Both the position numbers and the translations under genes were made by a program. From Ohtaekwangia sp. (GTDB taxonomy: Bacteria > Bacteroidota > Bacteroidia > Cytophagales > Cyclobacteriaceae): 64,000 nucleotides of DNA. This document shows, one piece after another, positions 32,928 to 42,323 of this stretch. Numbering within the stretch: position 1 is the first letter of the stretch; the number at the start of each line of letters is the position of its first letter. The notes below the pieces were generated by a model. It was not told the DNA's origin and did not search any database. It worked only from the letters and a program-made list of their open reading frames with translations. The stretch is from positions 310,001-374,000 of the forward strand of contig JAJNPV010000021.1 of the NCBI GenBank assembly GCA_021155195.1. Reading direction: 5' to 3'.

Positions 32928-33602
32928 ATGAAAATACTAATTATTGAAGATGAGCGTGAGCTTGCTAAAAGCATGATGGTCTACCTTCGGCAGGAAAGTT
33001 ACGTGTGCGAAGTGGCTTATACTTCTCAGGAGGCTCTTGAAAAAGTTATCTTTCATGAATATGATTGCATCTTACTGGACATAACTTTGCCTGATGGCAA
33101 TGGGTTGGAAATTTTAGATCGTCTTAAGAAAGAGGATAAATCAGAAGGGGTTATAATTATTTCTGCCAAAAATTCTCTCGATGATAAAATTCAAGGTCTT
33201 AACTTAGGTGCCGATGATTATTTGGCTAAACCCTTCCACTTGTCTGAAATGGGTGCCCGGATCTCCGCGGTTATCAGGCGAAAGCGCTTTGAAGGAAACA
33301 ATACCCTTTCGTTTGATGAATTAACAATTGATCTTGTTGGAAAAGTTACAACTGTGAACAATAAGTTAATAGATCTTACGCGCAAAGAATATGACTTGTT
33401 GCTGTTTCTTATTTCAAACAAAAATCGCGTAGTCTCAAAAAACGCTATTGCCGAGCATCTTTCGGGCGATGCTGCGGATGTTTTTGATAATTTTGATTTC
33501 ATTTATGCACACATGAAAAATCTAAAAAAGAAACTTAGTGAAGCGGGCTCGCAGGATTTTATAAAAACAGTGTACGGGCTTGGATATAAATTTGAAGGAT
33601 GA
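32928..33602 (+). CDS. OmpR/PhoB-type response regulator
   Basis: A 224-residue two-component regulator. Seen: receiver acidic pair (IIEDERELAK), phospho-acceptor Asp in YDCILLDITLPDGNG (about residue 52), Lys in LAKPFHL, and a C-terminal winged helix ending VYGLGYKFEG with the recognition region EYDLLLFLISNKNRVVS. Its stop overlaps the kinase start by 4 bases (ATGA), so the two proteins are translationally coupled. Signal unknown; likely cell-envelope related given the upstream enzyme. Confidence 0.95.
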   Translation: MKILIIEDERELAKSMMVYLRQESYVCEVAYTSQEALEKVIFHEYDCILLDITLPDGNGLEILDRLKKEDKSEGVIIISAKNSLDDKIQGLNLGADDYLAKPFHLSEMGARISAVIRRKRFEGNNTLSFDELTIDLVGKVTTVNNKLIDLTRKEYDLLLFLISNKNRVVSKNAIAEHLSGDAADVFDNFDFIYAHMKNLKKKLSEAGSQDFIKTVYGLGYKFEG

Positions 33603-34858
33603 AGTTGTTAAGGCGTACTATCCGAAATTACATTATATATGCTACACTGCTTTTACTTGTATGCACACCCTTGTACTATCTCGCCATTCAACGACTCTTT
33701 GTAGAAGAAATGGAGGAAGAACTTCTCCATCATAAAGAAAACTTCTCAAAAATTATCCCTAAAATAACTTCAGAAAATGATCTTCGCCTCTATGAAGGGA
33801 TAAATGAAGAATTCAGACTGCAAGAAGCCACTCATTGGCCCATTGCCGATTCAATTTTCACAATTGAGTTGTACGACTCCCTTGAACAGGAAATTATTCC
33901 TTTCAGAATATTACGAACAAGTGCTGCCATCCAAAATAAAAATTATGAACTTATTATAAGCGAATCGATCGTTGGTAGTCGGGATTTAATTGAAGCCATT
34001 GTGGCTATACAAGCCTGTTTACTCTCCCTTCTCTTGTTAGGATTCATTTTTATTAACCAGAATCTTTCAAAAGTAGTATGGAAGCCATTTTATATCATTC
34101 TTGAAAAACTTAAACAATATCAGATTGACAAAGACTTGTTTATAAGTCTTCCTCAATCTAATACAACTGAATTTGAAGATTTACGAATCGCAATTGAGCA
34201 GCTTGTTCATAAAAGTCGGGAGGCATATATAAATCAAAAAGAGTTTACAGAAAATGCATCGCATGAATTACAAACACCATTAGCGATTTTCCGATCGAAG
34301 CTTGAGATATTGATGCAATCAGCAAACATCACCAACGAACAAGCAGAATTGATCAGCGAGTTACTAACCACTACCGACCGAATTGTACGATTAAACAAAA
34401 ATCTGCTTTTACTTTCTAAAATTGAAAACAATCAGTTCCCTTCGAAACTCGAAACCTTGCTGAGCAAGGCGGTTGAGAAAACGATTGGATTGTACCAGGA
34501 TACTGCAACTTCTAGGAAGTTAAAAATTAAAATTAATACTGAAAATGAATCACTTATAGCTGTCAATCCAACGCTACTTGAAATTTTACTAAGCAACCTT
34601 ATTTCTAACTCCTTGAAGCATGCGCCCGAGCAAAGCGAAGTATCAATAAGGATAAGGAATAAGTCTTTGAGCATTGTTAATTCGGGCGATCCGTTTAAAA
34701 ATCCTGATAAAATTTTTCAACGATTTAATCGGGAGTCAAGAATCGTGCAAGGGCATGGACTTGGATTGGCCATTGTAAAAGAAATTTGCGATGCAGAAGG
34801 ATTTAAAGCTCACTACCAATACGTGGATGGCCACCATCAGTTTAGCGTTAGTTTTTAG
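33599..34858 (+). CDS. Sensor histidine kinase
   Basis: A 419-residue membrane kinase: helix one (IIYATLLLLVCTPLYYLA), a short periplasmic domain of about 110 residues, helix two (ACLLSLLLLGFIFI) then HisKA with the phospho-accepting His in TENASHELQTPLAIFRSKLE, and HATPase_c with N-box LLSNLISNSLKHAP and the G-box GHGLGLAIVKEI. A separate HAMP domain is not obvious. It pairs with the overlapping response regulator. The sensed signal is unknown. Confidence 0.93.
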   Translation: MKLLRRTIRNYIIYATLLLLVCTPLYYLAIQRLFVEEMEEELLHHKENFSKIIPKITSENDLRLYEGINEEFRLQEATHWPIADSIFTIELYDSLEQEIIPFRILRTSAAIQNKNYELIISESIVGSRDLIEAIVAIQACLLSLLLLGFIFINQNLSKVVWKPFYIILEKLKQYQIDKDLFISLPQSNTTEFEDLRIAIEQLVHKSREAYINQKEFTENASHELQTPLAIFRSKLEILMQSANITNEQAELISELLTTTDRIVRLNKNLLLLSKIENNQFPSKLETLLSKAVEKTIGLYQDTATSRKLKIKINTENESLIAVNPTLLEILLSNLISNSLKHAPEQSEVSIRIRNKSLSIVNSGDPFKNPDKIFQRFNRESRIVQGHGLGLAIVKEICDAEGFKAHYQYVDGHHQFSVSF

Positions 34859-34866
34859 AGAGTTAT

Positions 34867-35457
34867 TTAAAATTTTCCTTTAGGTAAATCCTTCTCTTCA
34901 TCCACATCAATGAGAGTTGGTAGTAGGTAATATGATAAATTAAGTTTCTCGAAATCCTTAATTGTTTCAGAAGAAACAGAATTGGTACTCCATGCTTTAT
35001 TTGTAAATAAATCATGATGCAATTTTTGCATCCCTAATAAATAATATCCACCGTCTAGTGCCGAACCAAGTACCGTATCATGTTTTTTTAGCTTGTCAAA
35101 CGACTGATTGATTATTTCAGTTGTTAATTCAAGACAATCGGTGCCAATAATGCAAACTCTGGAATAACCTTGTCTGAAACCATAATCAAAGGCATACTGC
35201 ATTTTGCTGCCCAAATCGTTTCCCTGTTGAACTTGTTTAATGAATTGATAGTTTGGCCAATTGTCTTCAGTATCCACAAAGTTTGAATACCAAACAACCC
35301 GATCACAATCAACTTTGGCTGTAATGGTTCTGGTGTGTGCTGCCAACTTAAGATAAATAGCCAATGCCCGCTCATCACCAACAGTAGCTGCTAGCCGTGT
35401 CTTAACTTTTCCAAGCTCCGGGTTGCGATAAAAGATAATTAGCAGATCAAGCTTCAT
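34867..35457 (-). CDS. DUF2064 / TIGR04282-type glycosyltransferase
   Basis: A 196-residue GT-A-fold nucleotide-sugar transferase-like protein: FYRNPELGKVKTRLA at the start, then DLGSKMQYAFDYG, GTDCLELTTEI (a DxC-type motif) and GSALDGGYYLLGM. TIGR04282 proteins occur in arsenosugar and glycolipid clusters. It is the last of four co-directional glycosyltransferase genes, overlapping the preceding gene by 11 bases. It converges on the histidine kinase gene. Confidence 0.85.
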   Translation of the reverse strand: MKLDLLIIFYRNPELGKVKTRLAATVGDERALAIYLKLAAHTRTITAKVDCDRVVWYSNFVDTEDNWPNYQFIKQVQQGNDLGSKMQYAFDYGFRQGYSRVCIIGTDCLELTTEIINQSFDKLKKHDTVLGSALDGGYYLLGMQKLHHDLFTNKAWSTNSVSSETIKDFEKLNLSYYLLPTLIDVDEEKDLPKGKF

Positions 35458-36790
35458 GGCTTAAATGAATTTCTTTCCGTGAAATAATTTCAAAGACAAA
35501 ATATCCTGACACAACAATATACTCAAAAGCCGTAAGCCACAAATTTTCTACGAAGCCCGTTGCCGTATAACCAACATACGTCAAGAAAATTAAACCCGTC
35601 CAAACCATAGGAAATCGATACGAAGTAAAAATAGAAAGCGCAAGCAGGGTTGTAATGTACCAGGGATGTAAAATCGTGACAAAGAGAAAATAAATGCATA
35701 AAACCCACATCCAATCAGTGAATAGGATTCTACCTGAAAAACTCTCTATAGTAGAATTCCATTTTATTCCCTTTCTTAATGAGAATATTAAAATCAGTAT
35801 TCCAGCAATCAAGCCTAACCTCCACCCTGTGGTTTGAATGGTATTGTATCCGTACTGCCAAAATCCATATTCGCGAATCAGATAATATAAACTAGCGTTA
35901 AACTCAAACTTGTTGAAATACAGACTTACACTGCTCATCATCGATTGAAAAACCGATTGATCAAACAACGGAAAGAAAATCAATAGTGTAAATACAGTGA
36001 AGACTGCTCCATATTGGATAGATCGCTTGATGCCAAGTGCTCGCACTAAACTTGGAATAAAAATTAACGGCAACAGTTTAGTGCCCACCGCAATCGCAAT
36101 ACTCATTGCCGACCCAATCCATTTATTAATAATCACCAGATAGACTGCAAGGAGAAGGAAAAATATTGTCAACCCTTCAAAATGGAGATTTCCTACAAGC
36201 TCAATAATGACTAGTGGATTCAGCGCGTAGATCAAAATATTTTTAGTGGGTAAAGAAAATCTCTTAAGAAGTTTATGACTTAGAATTAAAGTACCAGCCT
36301 CGGCTAAAAGCAAAATTAATCGCATCACAATTACACTACCCAAAACGGATTGAGGAAAAACCTTAACCGAAACCCAAAAAATAAATTGCGATACGGGTGG
36401 ATAGATTGTAAAATACTCAGGGCTATTCAACTGAGCAAAAAGAGTTTGATCTATTCCTGAAATGTTTTGCTGTAGATACACGGAAGGCAACTCTGCAAAA
36501 GGATGATAGCCTGCACTCCATAACCGTCCGTCCCAAATGAACCGATAAAAATCATCAGAAAGGGAAGGAAGGGAAAAAAGGAATATGATCCTGAAAAGAA
36601 AAGCCGCAGCTATCCAAAACGAAACTTTAGGTTGATCTTGTTTAATGATCCACACATAGATCAAAAACAAAATCGCATAGGTGGAAATTAAATAAACTGT
36701 TTCATGCCGGTGAATGACATAACCAATCAATCCATACCCGATTGCCGCCAAAAAAATTAATGCATAGTATATAGGCTTTTGCCTATCCAT
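35447..36790 (-). CDS. Polyprenol-phosphate-dependent mannosyltransferase-like membrane protein (GT87 type)
   Basis: A 447-residue integral membrane GT-C-fold protein with about twelve hydrophobic segments. Seen: the acidic pair in SLSDDFYRFIWDGRLWSAG after the second helix, a hallmark of dolichol/polyprenol-phosphate-sugar-using enzymes of the GT87/DUF2029 kind. Start at the ATG at 36790, overlapping the upstream gene end by a few bases; an ATG at 36835 would overlap it by 53 bases. The acceptor glycan or lipid is unknown. Confidence 0.8.
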   Translation of the reverse strand: MDRQKPIYYALIFLAAIGYGLIGYVIHRHETVYLISTYAILFLIYVWIIKQDQPKVSFWIAAAFLFRIIFLFSLPSLSDDFYRFIWDGRLWSAGYHPFAELPSVYLQQNISGIDQTLFAQLNSPEYFTIYPPVSQFIFWVSVKVFPQSVLGSVIVMRLILLLAEAGTLILSHKLLKRFSLPTKNILIYALNPLVIIELVGNLHFEGLTIFFLLLAVYLVIINKWIGSAMSIAIAVGTKLLPLIFIPSLVRALGIKRSIQYGAVFTVFTLLIFFPLFDQSVFQSMMSSVSLYFNKFEFNASLYYLIREYGFWQYGYNTIQTTGWRLGLIAGILILIFSLRKGIKWNSTIESFSGRILFTDWMWVLCIYFLFVTILHPWYITTLLALSIFTSYRFPMVWTGLIFLTYVGYTATGFVENLWLTAFEYIVVSGYFVFEIISRKEIHLSHEA

Positions 36791-38240
36791 GTAAGGATGC
36801 TTTGATCGAATAATAAAATACGCTTCCGAAGCCAAGCGCCAACATCACATGAAAGAAAATTAGCCCAGGATCTTTAAGCCAAAGCCCAGCAGCAATTCCG
36901 AAAAGAAAATAAATGCAAAGAAGAGCTTCCAATATAATATTGAGGTTAATCCGGGATCGCGCATAACTGTTTCCCAACCACGAGTCATGTTTGTTGGTAA
37001 CATTAAATTTAGGAGTTCTTATAAATGGTGTTTTCCGTCCAATCAATCCTTCTAATACTGCCATCCCATTATGTAGCGACAGTCCCATCGAAACAATCAG
37101 AAACCTGGGATAAAGTGAGAAAAAAGTTTTTGCTGGTGAGTTTGAGTAAAATCGTTTAGTGGCAATCCAATAAAACAAGGTGATTGAAAAAAAACCAATC
37201 AGAAAGATGATTCCCACATTGAAAAGCCAACCAATTTCGGGATGAGTGCTTTTAATCCACAACATGGGAATGCTAAGTATTGAGGCTATCAACAAAAACA
37301 CAAAGACTGAACTATTGAATAAATGAAAGAACGCGTGAACTTTATTCTTTACTGATAGACTGCTTAACAGCACCTTCCCGAAATTTTTACGCGCTGTTTC
37401 CGCAGCGCCTTTGTTCCACCGGTATTGCTGCGATTTTATAGCCGACATAATCACCGGAAGTTCACCCGGTGTAGCTACGTCTTCCAAATAGTTAAACTCC
37501 CAGCCTTTCAATTGGGCACGGTAGCTTAAATCAAGATCTTCTGTTAACGTATCTGCGCTCCAGCCTCCCGCATCCTCAATGCAAGATTTTCTCCACACGC
37601 CACATGTTCCATTAAAATTTATAAAACTACCTGATGCCTTGCGGGCACTTTGCTCAATGGAAAAATGTGCATCCAACCCGAATGCCTGAAGTTGAGTAAG
37701 CAACGAGTAATCTTTATTAATATGCCCCCATCGGGTTTGAACTACGCCTACTTTATCATTCGAAAAATGAGGCAACGTTTTAAGTAGAAAATCAGGTTCA
37801 GGAATAAAGTCGGCATCAAAAATAGCTACGAATTCACCCTTGGCTTTTTGTAACCCATAACCAAGAGCTCCCGCTTTAAAATCTTTTCTATCTTCTCTGT
37901 GAATTAGTTTTATATCAAGCCCCGTTGTTCTCAATATTTCAATTTTATTTTCAATGAGTTGAGTAGTTTCATCAGTGGAATCATCCAACACCTGAATCTC
38001 TAACTTATCTTTTGGATAATTGAACTTGCTAACGGCTAACAACAAACGCTCGATCACATATTTTTCATTAAACACTGGTAATTGAACCGTTACCATCGGA
38101 TGGACCTGAAGTTCTTGCGGATCAGTTCTTTTCCACTTCTTACTTTGCATGTAGACCCAAGTGAGATGTAATTGACCCAAGCTAAATAAAAAGATATAAA
38201 GTAGGGAAAGACTATATAGTATGGTGATAAGTATGATCAT
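36783..38240 (-). CDS. Processive glycosyltransferase, family 2 (cellulose-synthase-like)
   Basis: A 485-residue membrane glycosyltransferase. Seen: N-terminal helix (IILITILYSLSLLYIFLFSL), then the GT2 catalytic set: LDDSTDET (D), AIFDADFIPE (DAD), TLTEDLDLSYRAQLKGW (TED) and QQYRWNKG (QxxRW), with four C-terminal membrane helices. This is the D,D,D,QxxRW arrangement of processive beta-glycan synthases or glucosyltransferases using UDP-sugars. It lacks a PilZ domain, so it is not a BcsA. Second gene of the four-gene operon. Confidence 0.88.
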   Translation of the reverse strand: MIILITILYSLSLLYIFLFSLGQLHLTWVYMQSKKWKRTDPQELQVHPMVTVQLPVFNEKYVIERLLLAVSKFNYPKDKLEIQVLDDSTDETTQLIENKIEILRTTGLDIKLIHREDRKDFKAGALGYGLQKAKGEFVAIFDADFIPEPDFLLKTLPHFSNDKVGVVQTRWGHINKDYSLLTQLQAFGLDAHFSIEQSARKASGSFINFNGTCGVWRKSCIEDAGGWSADTLTEDLDLSYRAQLKGWEFNYLEDVATPGELPVIMSAIKSQQYRWNKGAAETARKNFGKVLLSSLSVKNKVHAFFHLFNSSVFVFLLIASILSIPMLWIKSTHPEIGWLFNVGIIFLIGFFSITLFYWIATKRFYSNSPAKTFFSLYPRFLIVSMGLSLHNGMAVLEGLIGRKTPFIRTPKFNVTNKHDSWLGNSYARSRINLNIILEALLCIYFLFGIAAGLWLKDPGLIFFHVMLALGFGSVFYYSIKASLHG

Positions 38241-38268
38241 TGTTTAAAACTTCCTTCAATTCTTACAT

Positions 38269-38961
38269 TCATAAATATTTAAAGATAGTAGTCAAAATCT
38301 TATAGCCCGCTAATATGGTTCCTTTCACGGTTCCACTGATTTTTGAGAACCCTATCCGCTTGCGATATCGAACGGGGACTTCTGTGCATCTAAAACCATT
38401 TTTTGCCACTTTCAGTTGCATCTCAACGGTCCACCCATAGGTCTTATCCTGCATGTCTATTTGCAATAATGTGCTGAAGCGAATTGCCCTAAAAGGACCG
38501 AGATCAGTAAATTTTACACCATAAAACAATTTTAAAAGTCGAGTGGCTAACCAATTGCCAAAAATTTGTTGTGGAGTCATAGATCCATTTTCCTTTACTC
38601 CTAATGCACGAGATCCAATAACCAAATCAGCATTTTCTTCTATGATCGGTTTAAGCAATAACGATATTTCTTCTGGATAATCTGAGTGATCGGCATCTAA
38701 GAATACCACCACATCGGGCTGTGGTTGAATTTGTTTTATATATTCAATTCCTTTTAAACAAGCCCGACCATATCCTGCAACAGGTTCTCTCAAAACGGTT
38801 GCGCCTGCCTGGCGCGCAATCAATTCAGTATTGTCAGTTGAGGCGTTGTTAACGACTACAATTTCTGAAACAATATCCGTAGGAATTTCGCGAATCACTT
38901 CGCCTACACCGTTCTCTTCATTGAAGGCGGGGATAATAACAACTATGCGAAGCGATCTCAA
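38269..38961 (-). CDS. Family 2 glycosyltransferase, polyprenol-phosphate-mannose/glucose synthase-like
   Basis: A 230-residue cytoplasmic GT2 enzyme resembling DPM1-type synthases: VVIIPAFNEENGVGEVI, EIVVVNNASTDNTEL, VVFLDADHSDYP and the lipid-proximal GWTVEMQLKVAKNGFR. It would make the lipid-linked sugar used by the GT87-type enzyme in the same operon. It lacks the C-terminal membrane segments of GtrB-type proteins. First gene of the operon; 28 bp separate it from the next. Confidence 0.86.
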   Translation of the reverse strand: MRSLRIVVIIPAFNEENGVGEVIREIPTDIVSEIVVVNNASTDNTELIARQAGATVLREPVAGYGRACLKGIEYIKQIQPQPDVVVFLDADHSDYPEEISLLLKPIIEENADLVIGSRALGVKENGSMTPQQIFGNWLATRLLKLFYGVKFTDLGPFRAIRFSTLLQIDMQDKTYGWTVEMQLKVAKNGFRCTEVPVRYRKRIGFSKISGTVKGTILAGYKILTTIFKYL

Positions 38962-39120
38962 CGACGTAAATTTTAAAAATTCTAAAATACCTTAAAAAAA
39001 TGGAACCAGTCAGATTAATGGAATAAGCATTCATACTTTGTCCTTCTGAAGACATGAGCCATTATTTAGAGAGCTATTTATTGCTTTAAGCGTCTTGACA
39101 AAATATTATCAGACTTAGAA

Positions 39121-39151
39121 TTGGAATAGCCGGATTAAGTCCTAAATTTTG
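39121..39151 (+). promoter_or_regulatory. Candidate phylum-type promoter
   Basis: TTGG at 39121 and TAAATTTTG at 39143-39151, about 18 bases apart, resemble the Bacteroidota TTG/TAnnTTTG promoter. The start codon at 39156 follows so closely that the transcript would be nearly leaderless. Confidence 0.35.
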
Positions 39152-39155
39152 CAGG

Positions 39156-39848
39156 ATGCGCGTCAGGTATGCCCATCTCCTGTTTGTGTATGCTATAAGC
39201 CTCCTTTGTTCCCGAGCAGTAGGTCAAACAAGGATGTTTTTTTCGCTTGGCACCAATGTAAATACTGAGTTCACTGCCCGTCCAAATCTAAGCTTGGGAA
39301 TTCCAAATAATTCCATTTCAACAGGATCTTATTCAGCGGAATACAATTGGGGAAAATATCTTCGAATTGACTTTACGATTGAGAAAAGATTTTTTGGTCC
39401 ATACTATTGGCTTACTGGAATAAAAATAAACCAGACAGGATATGATTACAAACAATCAGCATACACTAGTAATCTTCGAAACATCTATGTGTCTATACCA
39501 CTGTTAGCGCGGATTAATTTTAGTAATTCGAACTCTGTATACATTGATATTGGCTTGCTTCAAAATTATTTAGCCTACTCCAAGTTAAAAGAGAGCTTTC
39601 AGCAATCTGTCGAAAGTCAAAATATCAGCACTCATCTTTCTCGATTGTCTACCTGCCTTTATTTTGAATTAGGAATTGCCTTTGGAAGATTGGGGGTGCA
39701 TATGTTTATTCAATCTAAAGCGTTTGGCTCATCCAGAGATTTTGCAGACAGTTGGGGGCTTGACCGAAATAGATCATTATTTCTTTTGTATTATCAGAAC
39801 TACTCCTTTAAAAGCAACGGTATGTTACTCACCTATCGCCTTCGCTAA
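39156..39848 (+). CDS. Outer-membrane beta-barrel protein, first gene of CHAT operon
   Basis: A 230-residue protein with a signal peptide (VYAISLLCSRAVGQ) and a beta-strand pattern typical of small outer-membrane barrels of the PorT/OMP_b-brl kind: alternating aromatic strands such as YLRIDFTIEKRFFGPYYW and a C-terminal strand GMLLTYRLR. Its stop overlaps the start of the CHAT gene by one base (TAATG), so the two are made together. Function unknown; probably a partner of the caspase-like protein. Confidence 0.82.
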   Translation: MRVRYAHLLFVYAISLLCSRAVGQTRMFFSLGTNVNTEFTARPNLSLGIPNNSISTGSYSAEYNWGKYLRIDFTIEKRFFGPYYWLTGIKINQTGYDYKQSAYTSNLRNIYVSIPLLARINFSNSNSVYIDIGLLQNYLAYSKLKESFQQSVESQNISTHLSRLSTCLYFELGIAFGRLGVHMFIQSKAFGSSRDFADSWGLDRNRSLFLLYYQNYSFKSNGMLLTYRLR

Positions 39849-42316
39849 TGAAAAAATTATACTTATTTCTCCTTGTAGTCATTTACCAAACCCCAATAAG
39901 TTTTGCTCAAGCCTCTGAAGACAAGTTAAAAAGCATTAGCCTGAACGAAAAGATCATAGCAATTATAAGCCGAGGAGATAGTTCAATTCGAATGAATAAT
40001 TTCCTGATTACTGAAAAATACTTTATAGAAGCTTGCGCATATACTGATACACTCGTTCTCTTGGCTTCAGGGCGCATAAAAACCTCGCCCTATTCCTTTT
40101 CTCAAAAGAAAATTGAACGCTACATTATTGCTTACGAAAAATTAGGGCAACTCTACCAGATGGCAGGAAATTTGAAAAAAGCAGAGAAATTATTTACAAA
40201 GTCTATTGAACAGCGGCAAGTCCTATTCGGAGCGCGCAGTGTGTTTAGGATTTCCCCCTATATAGGGCTTGGTCAGCTTTACTTTCAAGCTGAAGATTTC
40301 GATAAAGCTTTAGATTATTTTAATAGGGGAAGTTTTTTACTTGATCGGGCAATTACTACCAATTTCAATTATGATGTGATGCGCTATCAACTTTACGGAT
40401 TTCAATTTGAAACAAATCTTCAAAAAGGAAGGCATAAAGAGGCATATCGGTTTCTCCAACGATATTTTTATGCGCTTAATACCATTCATCCTACAAACGA
40501 ACAAATCGTCACGGCCTTTGAAATGAAGGCACGATACTATCTACAAACAGGAAGTACATTAAAGGCTGCTCATTACCTAAACCGCGCATCGCAATTCATT
40601 GCAACAAATTCTGTGGCGTTTTCTATTGCAGAGGTTCGCTTTTTGCGCACTAAGAGTTTATACTTTTGGCATTATCACAATTATGATTCTGCTTTGCAAA
40701 CATTTGAAAAACTTCTTGGTGTCTATAAAACAAATATCGAAAAGCATTTCCCTGCGCTAAGCGAGTATGAACGAGAGCAATTTTATGTAACCTTAAAAAA
40801 GGACTTCGATTTGTTCAATTCGTTTGTAGCTGATTTTATTAAAAAAGATAATACAACACCTGCCATGATGGCTTTGCTTTATGATACACAACTATTTACA
40901 AAAGCACTCTTATTAAACGAACTTACAAAGTTGAAAAGCGCTATTGAGGCAAGTCATGATCTGGAACTATCTTCAAAAGTGGCGACTTGGCAAAACTTAA
41001 AAGAGCGGGTAGCCAATTTGTATTATACCGATCGTAAAGCTTCAGCTACAATCAATGAACTTACCGAACAAATTAATTTGATTGAAAAAGATATTAATCA
41101 AAAATCAAACTACTTAAGTAAAACAGTTGAGGATGTTCGTTGGCAGCAAATCCAAAGCCATCTAAATGAAGGTGAAACGGCCCTTGAAATCATTAGGACT
41201 AAAAAGTTCTTCATTGATTCGATTCAACAAAAAGGAATCAAATTCTCAGATGAGGTTCAATACCTGGTAGTGTTTATTCAATCAAAAAGTTTAGCACCCA
41301 AGGGATTTCTATTACCCCAGGGGGCAAGTCTTGAAACCAAATTTATTTCGCACTATAGAAATTGTATCCTTCAGCAACTTCCCGATACCCTTTCATACAA
41401 TCTATATTGGAAACCCATTTTGAATCATATAACCAATAGTAAAACTTTTTTTCTTTCCGTAGATGGCGTTTACAATCAATTAAATCCAAACGTATTGCTC
41501 AATCCTTTATCCGGTAAATATGTGTTAGATGAGGTAACTATTTTTTCTGTCACGAATACAAAGGATATTCTACAAAGAGCCAACGGAACTATTATGCATA
41601 CGGCCTCCTTATTTGGAAGGCCAGACTATTCGGGAAATATAACTTCAAAGTCCGAAAAACAAATGGCAATCAAAAGCCTTAGAGCATTAAGTGATCGGGA
41701 GGTATTAAATTTTACTGATCAGGAGTTTATTGATTTGCCTGGCACAGAAAAAGAAATTCAGTCTATAAAGGATATCTTGGAATCTAAGCAGTGGAAGACC
41801 CAAACATTCCTCAATGAAGATGCAACAGAAGGCAACCTAAAGGGATTACTATCACCATCAATCCTTCATATCGCCACCCACGGCTTCTTCCTGGAAGATG
41901 ATGGCGGCCCCATCAACTCAATGATACGGTCCGGAATCTTATTGAGTGGTATTAAAAATCGTTTGCTCCTAGATACTCAAGACGGAATTCTTACTGCCTA
42001 TGAGGCCACCCACCTGACCCTTGAAAATACAAATCTTGTAGTCCTTTCGGCATGTGAGACCGGGCTAGGAGAAATAAAAAATGGAGAAGGCGTTTATGGA
42101 CTTCAAAGGGGACTAACGGTTGCGGGTGCTAAAAACCTACTGATGTCTTTCTGGAAAGTAGATGACCATGCAACATCAGATCTTATGATCAATTTCTATG
42201 AAAATTTGTTAAGCGGGCAATCCATTCATTTAGCATTTAAAGAAGCTCAAGTAAAACTGAGGATGAAATATGAAAGTCCATTTTATTGGGGTGCCTTTAT
42301 TTTGATCGGAAACTGA
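39848..42316 (+). CDS. Exported TPR-CHAT caspase-like protein
   Basis: An 822-residue protein with a signal peptide (KKLYLFLLVVIYQTPISFAQ), five or more TPR repeats (for example EKLGQLYQMAGNLKKAEKLF and YIGLGQLYFQAEDFDKALDY), a coiled-coil linker, and a C-terminal CHAT domain. Seen: catalytic His in LHIATHGFFLEDDGG (about residue 677) and catalytic Cys in LVVLSACETGLGEIKNGEG (about residue 734), both in the separase/caspase arrangement, so it is likely an active cysteine protease. Export is unusual for CHAT effectors of defence systems and suggests an envelope role. Between two outer-membrane barrel genes. Confidence 0.9.
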   Translation: MKKLYLFLLVVIYQTPISFAQASEDKLKSISLNEKIIAIISRGDSSIRMNNFLITEKYFIEACAYTDTLVLLASGRIKTSPYSFSQKKIERYIIAYEKLGQLYQMAGNLKKAEKLFTKSIEQRQVLFGARSVFRISPYIGLGQLYFQAEDFDKALDYFNRGSFLLDRAITTNFNYDVMRYQLYGFQFETNLQKGRHKEAYRFLQRYFYALNTIHPTNEQIVTAFEMKARYYLQTGSTLKAAHYLNRASQFIATNSVAFSIAEVRFLRTKSLYFWHYHNYDSALQTFEKLLGVYKTNIEKHFPALSEYEREQFYVTLKKDFDLFNSFVADFIKKDNTTPAMMALLYDTQLFTKALLLNELTKLKSAIEASHDLELSSKVATWQNLKERVANLYYTDRKASATINELTEQINLIEKDINQKSNYLSKTVEDVRWQQIQSHLNEGETALEIIRTKKFFIDSIQQKGIKFSDEVQYLVVFIQSKSLAPKGFLLPQGASLETKFISHYRNCILQQLPDTLSYNLYWKPILNHITNSKTFFLSVDGVYNQLNPNVLLNPLSGKYVLDEVTIFSVTNTKDILQRANGTIMHTASLFGRPDYSGNITSKSEKQMAIKSLRALSDREVLNFTDQEFIDLPGTEKEIQSIKDILESKQWKTQTFLNEDATEGNLKGLLSPSILHIATHGFFLEDDGGPINSMIRSGILLSGIKNRLLLDTQDGILTAYEATHLTLENTNLVVLSACETGLGEIKNGEGVYGLQRGLTVAGAKNLLMSFWKVDDHATSDLMINFYENLLSGQSIHLAFKEAQVKLRMKYESPFYWGAFILIGN

Positions 42317-42323
42317 ATAGCTT

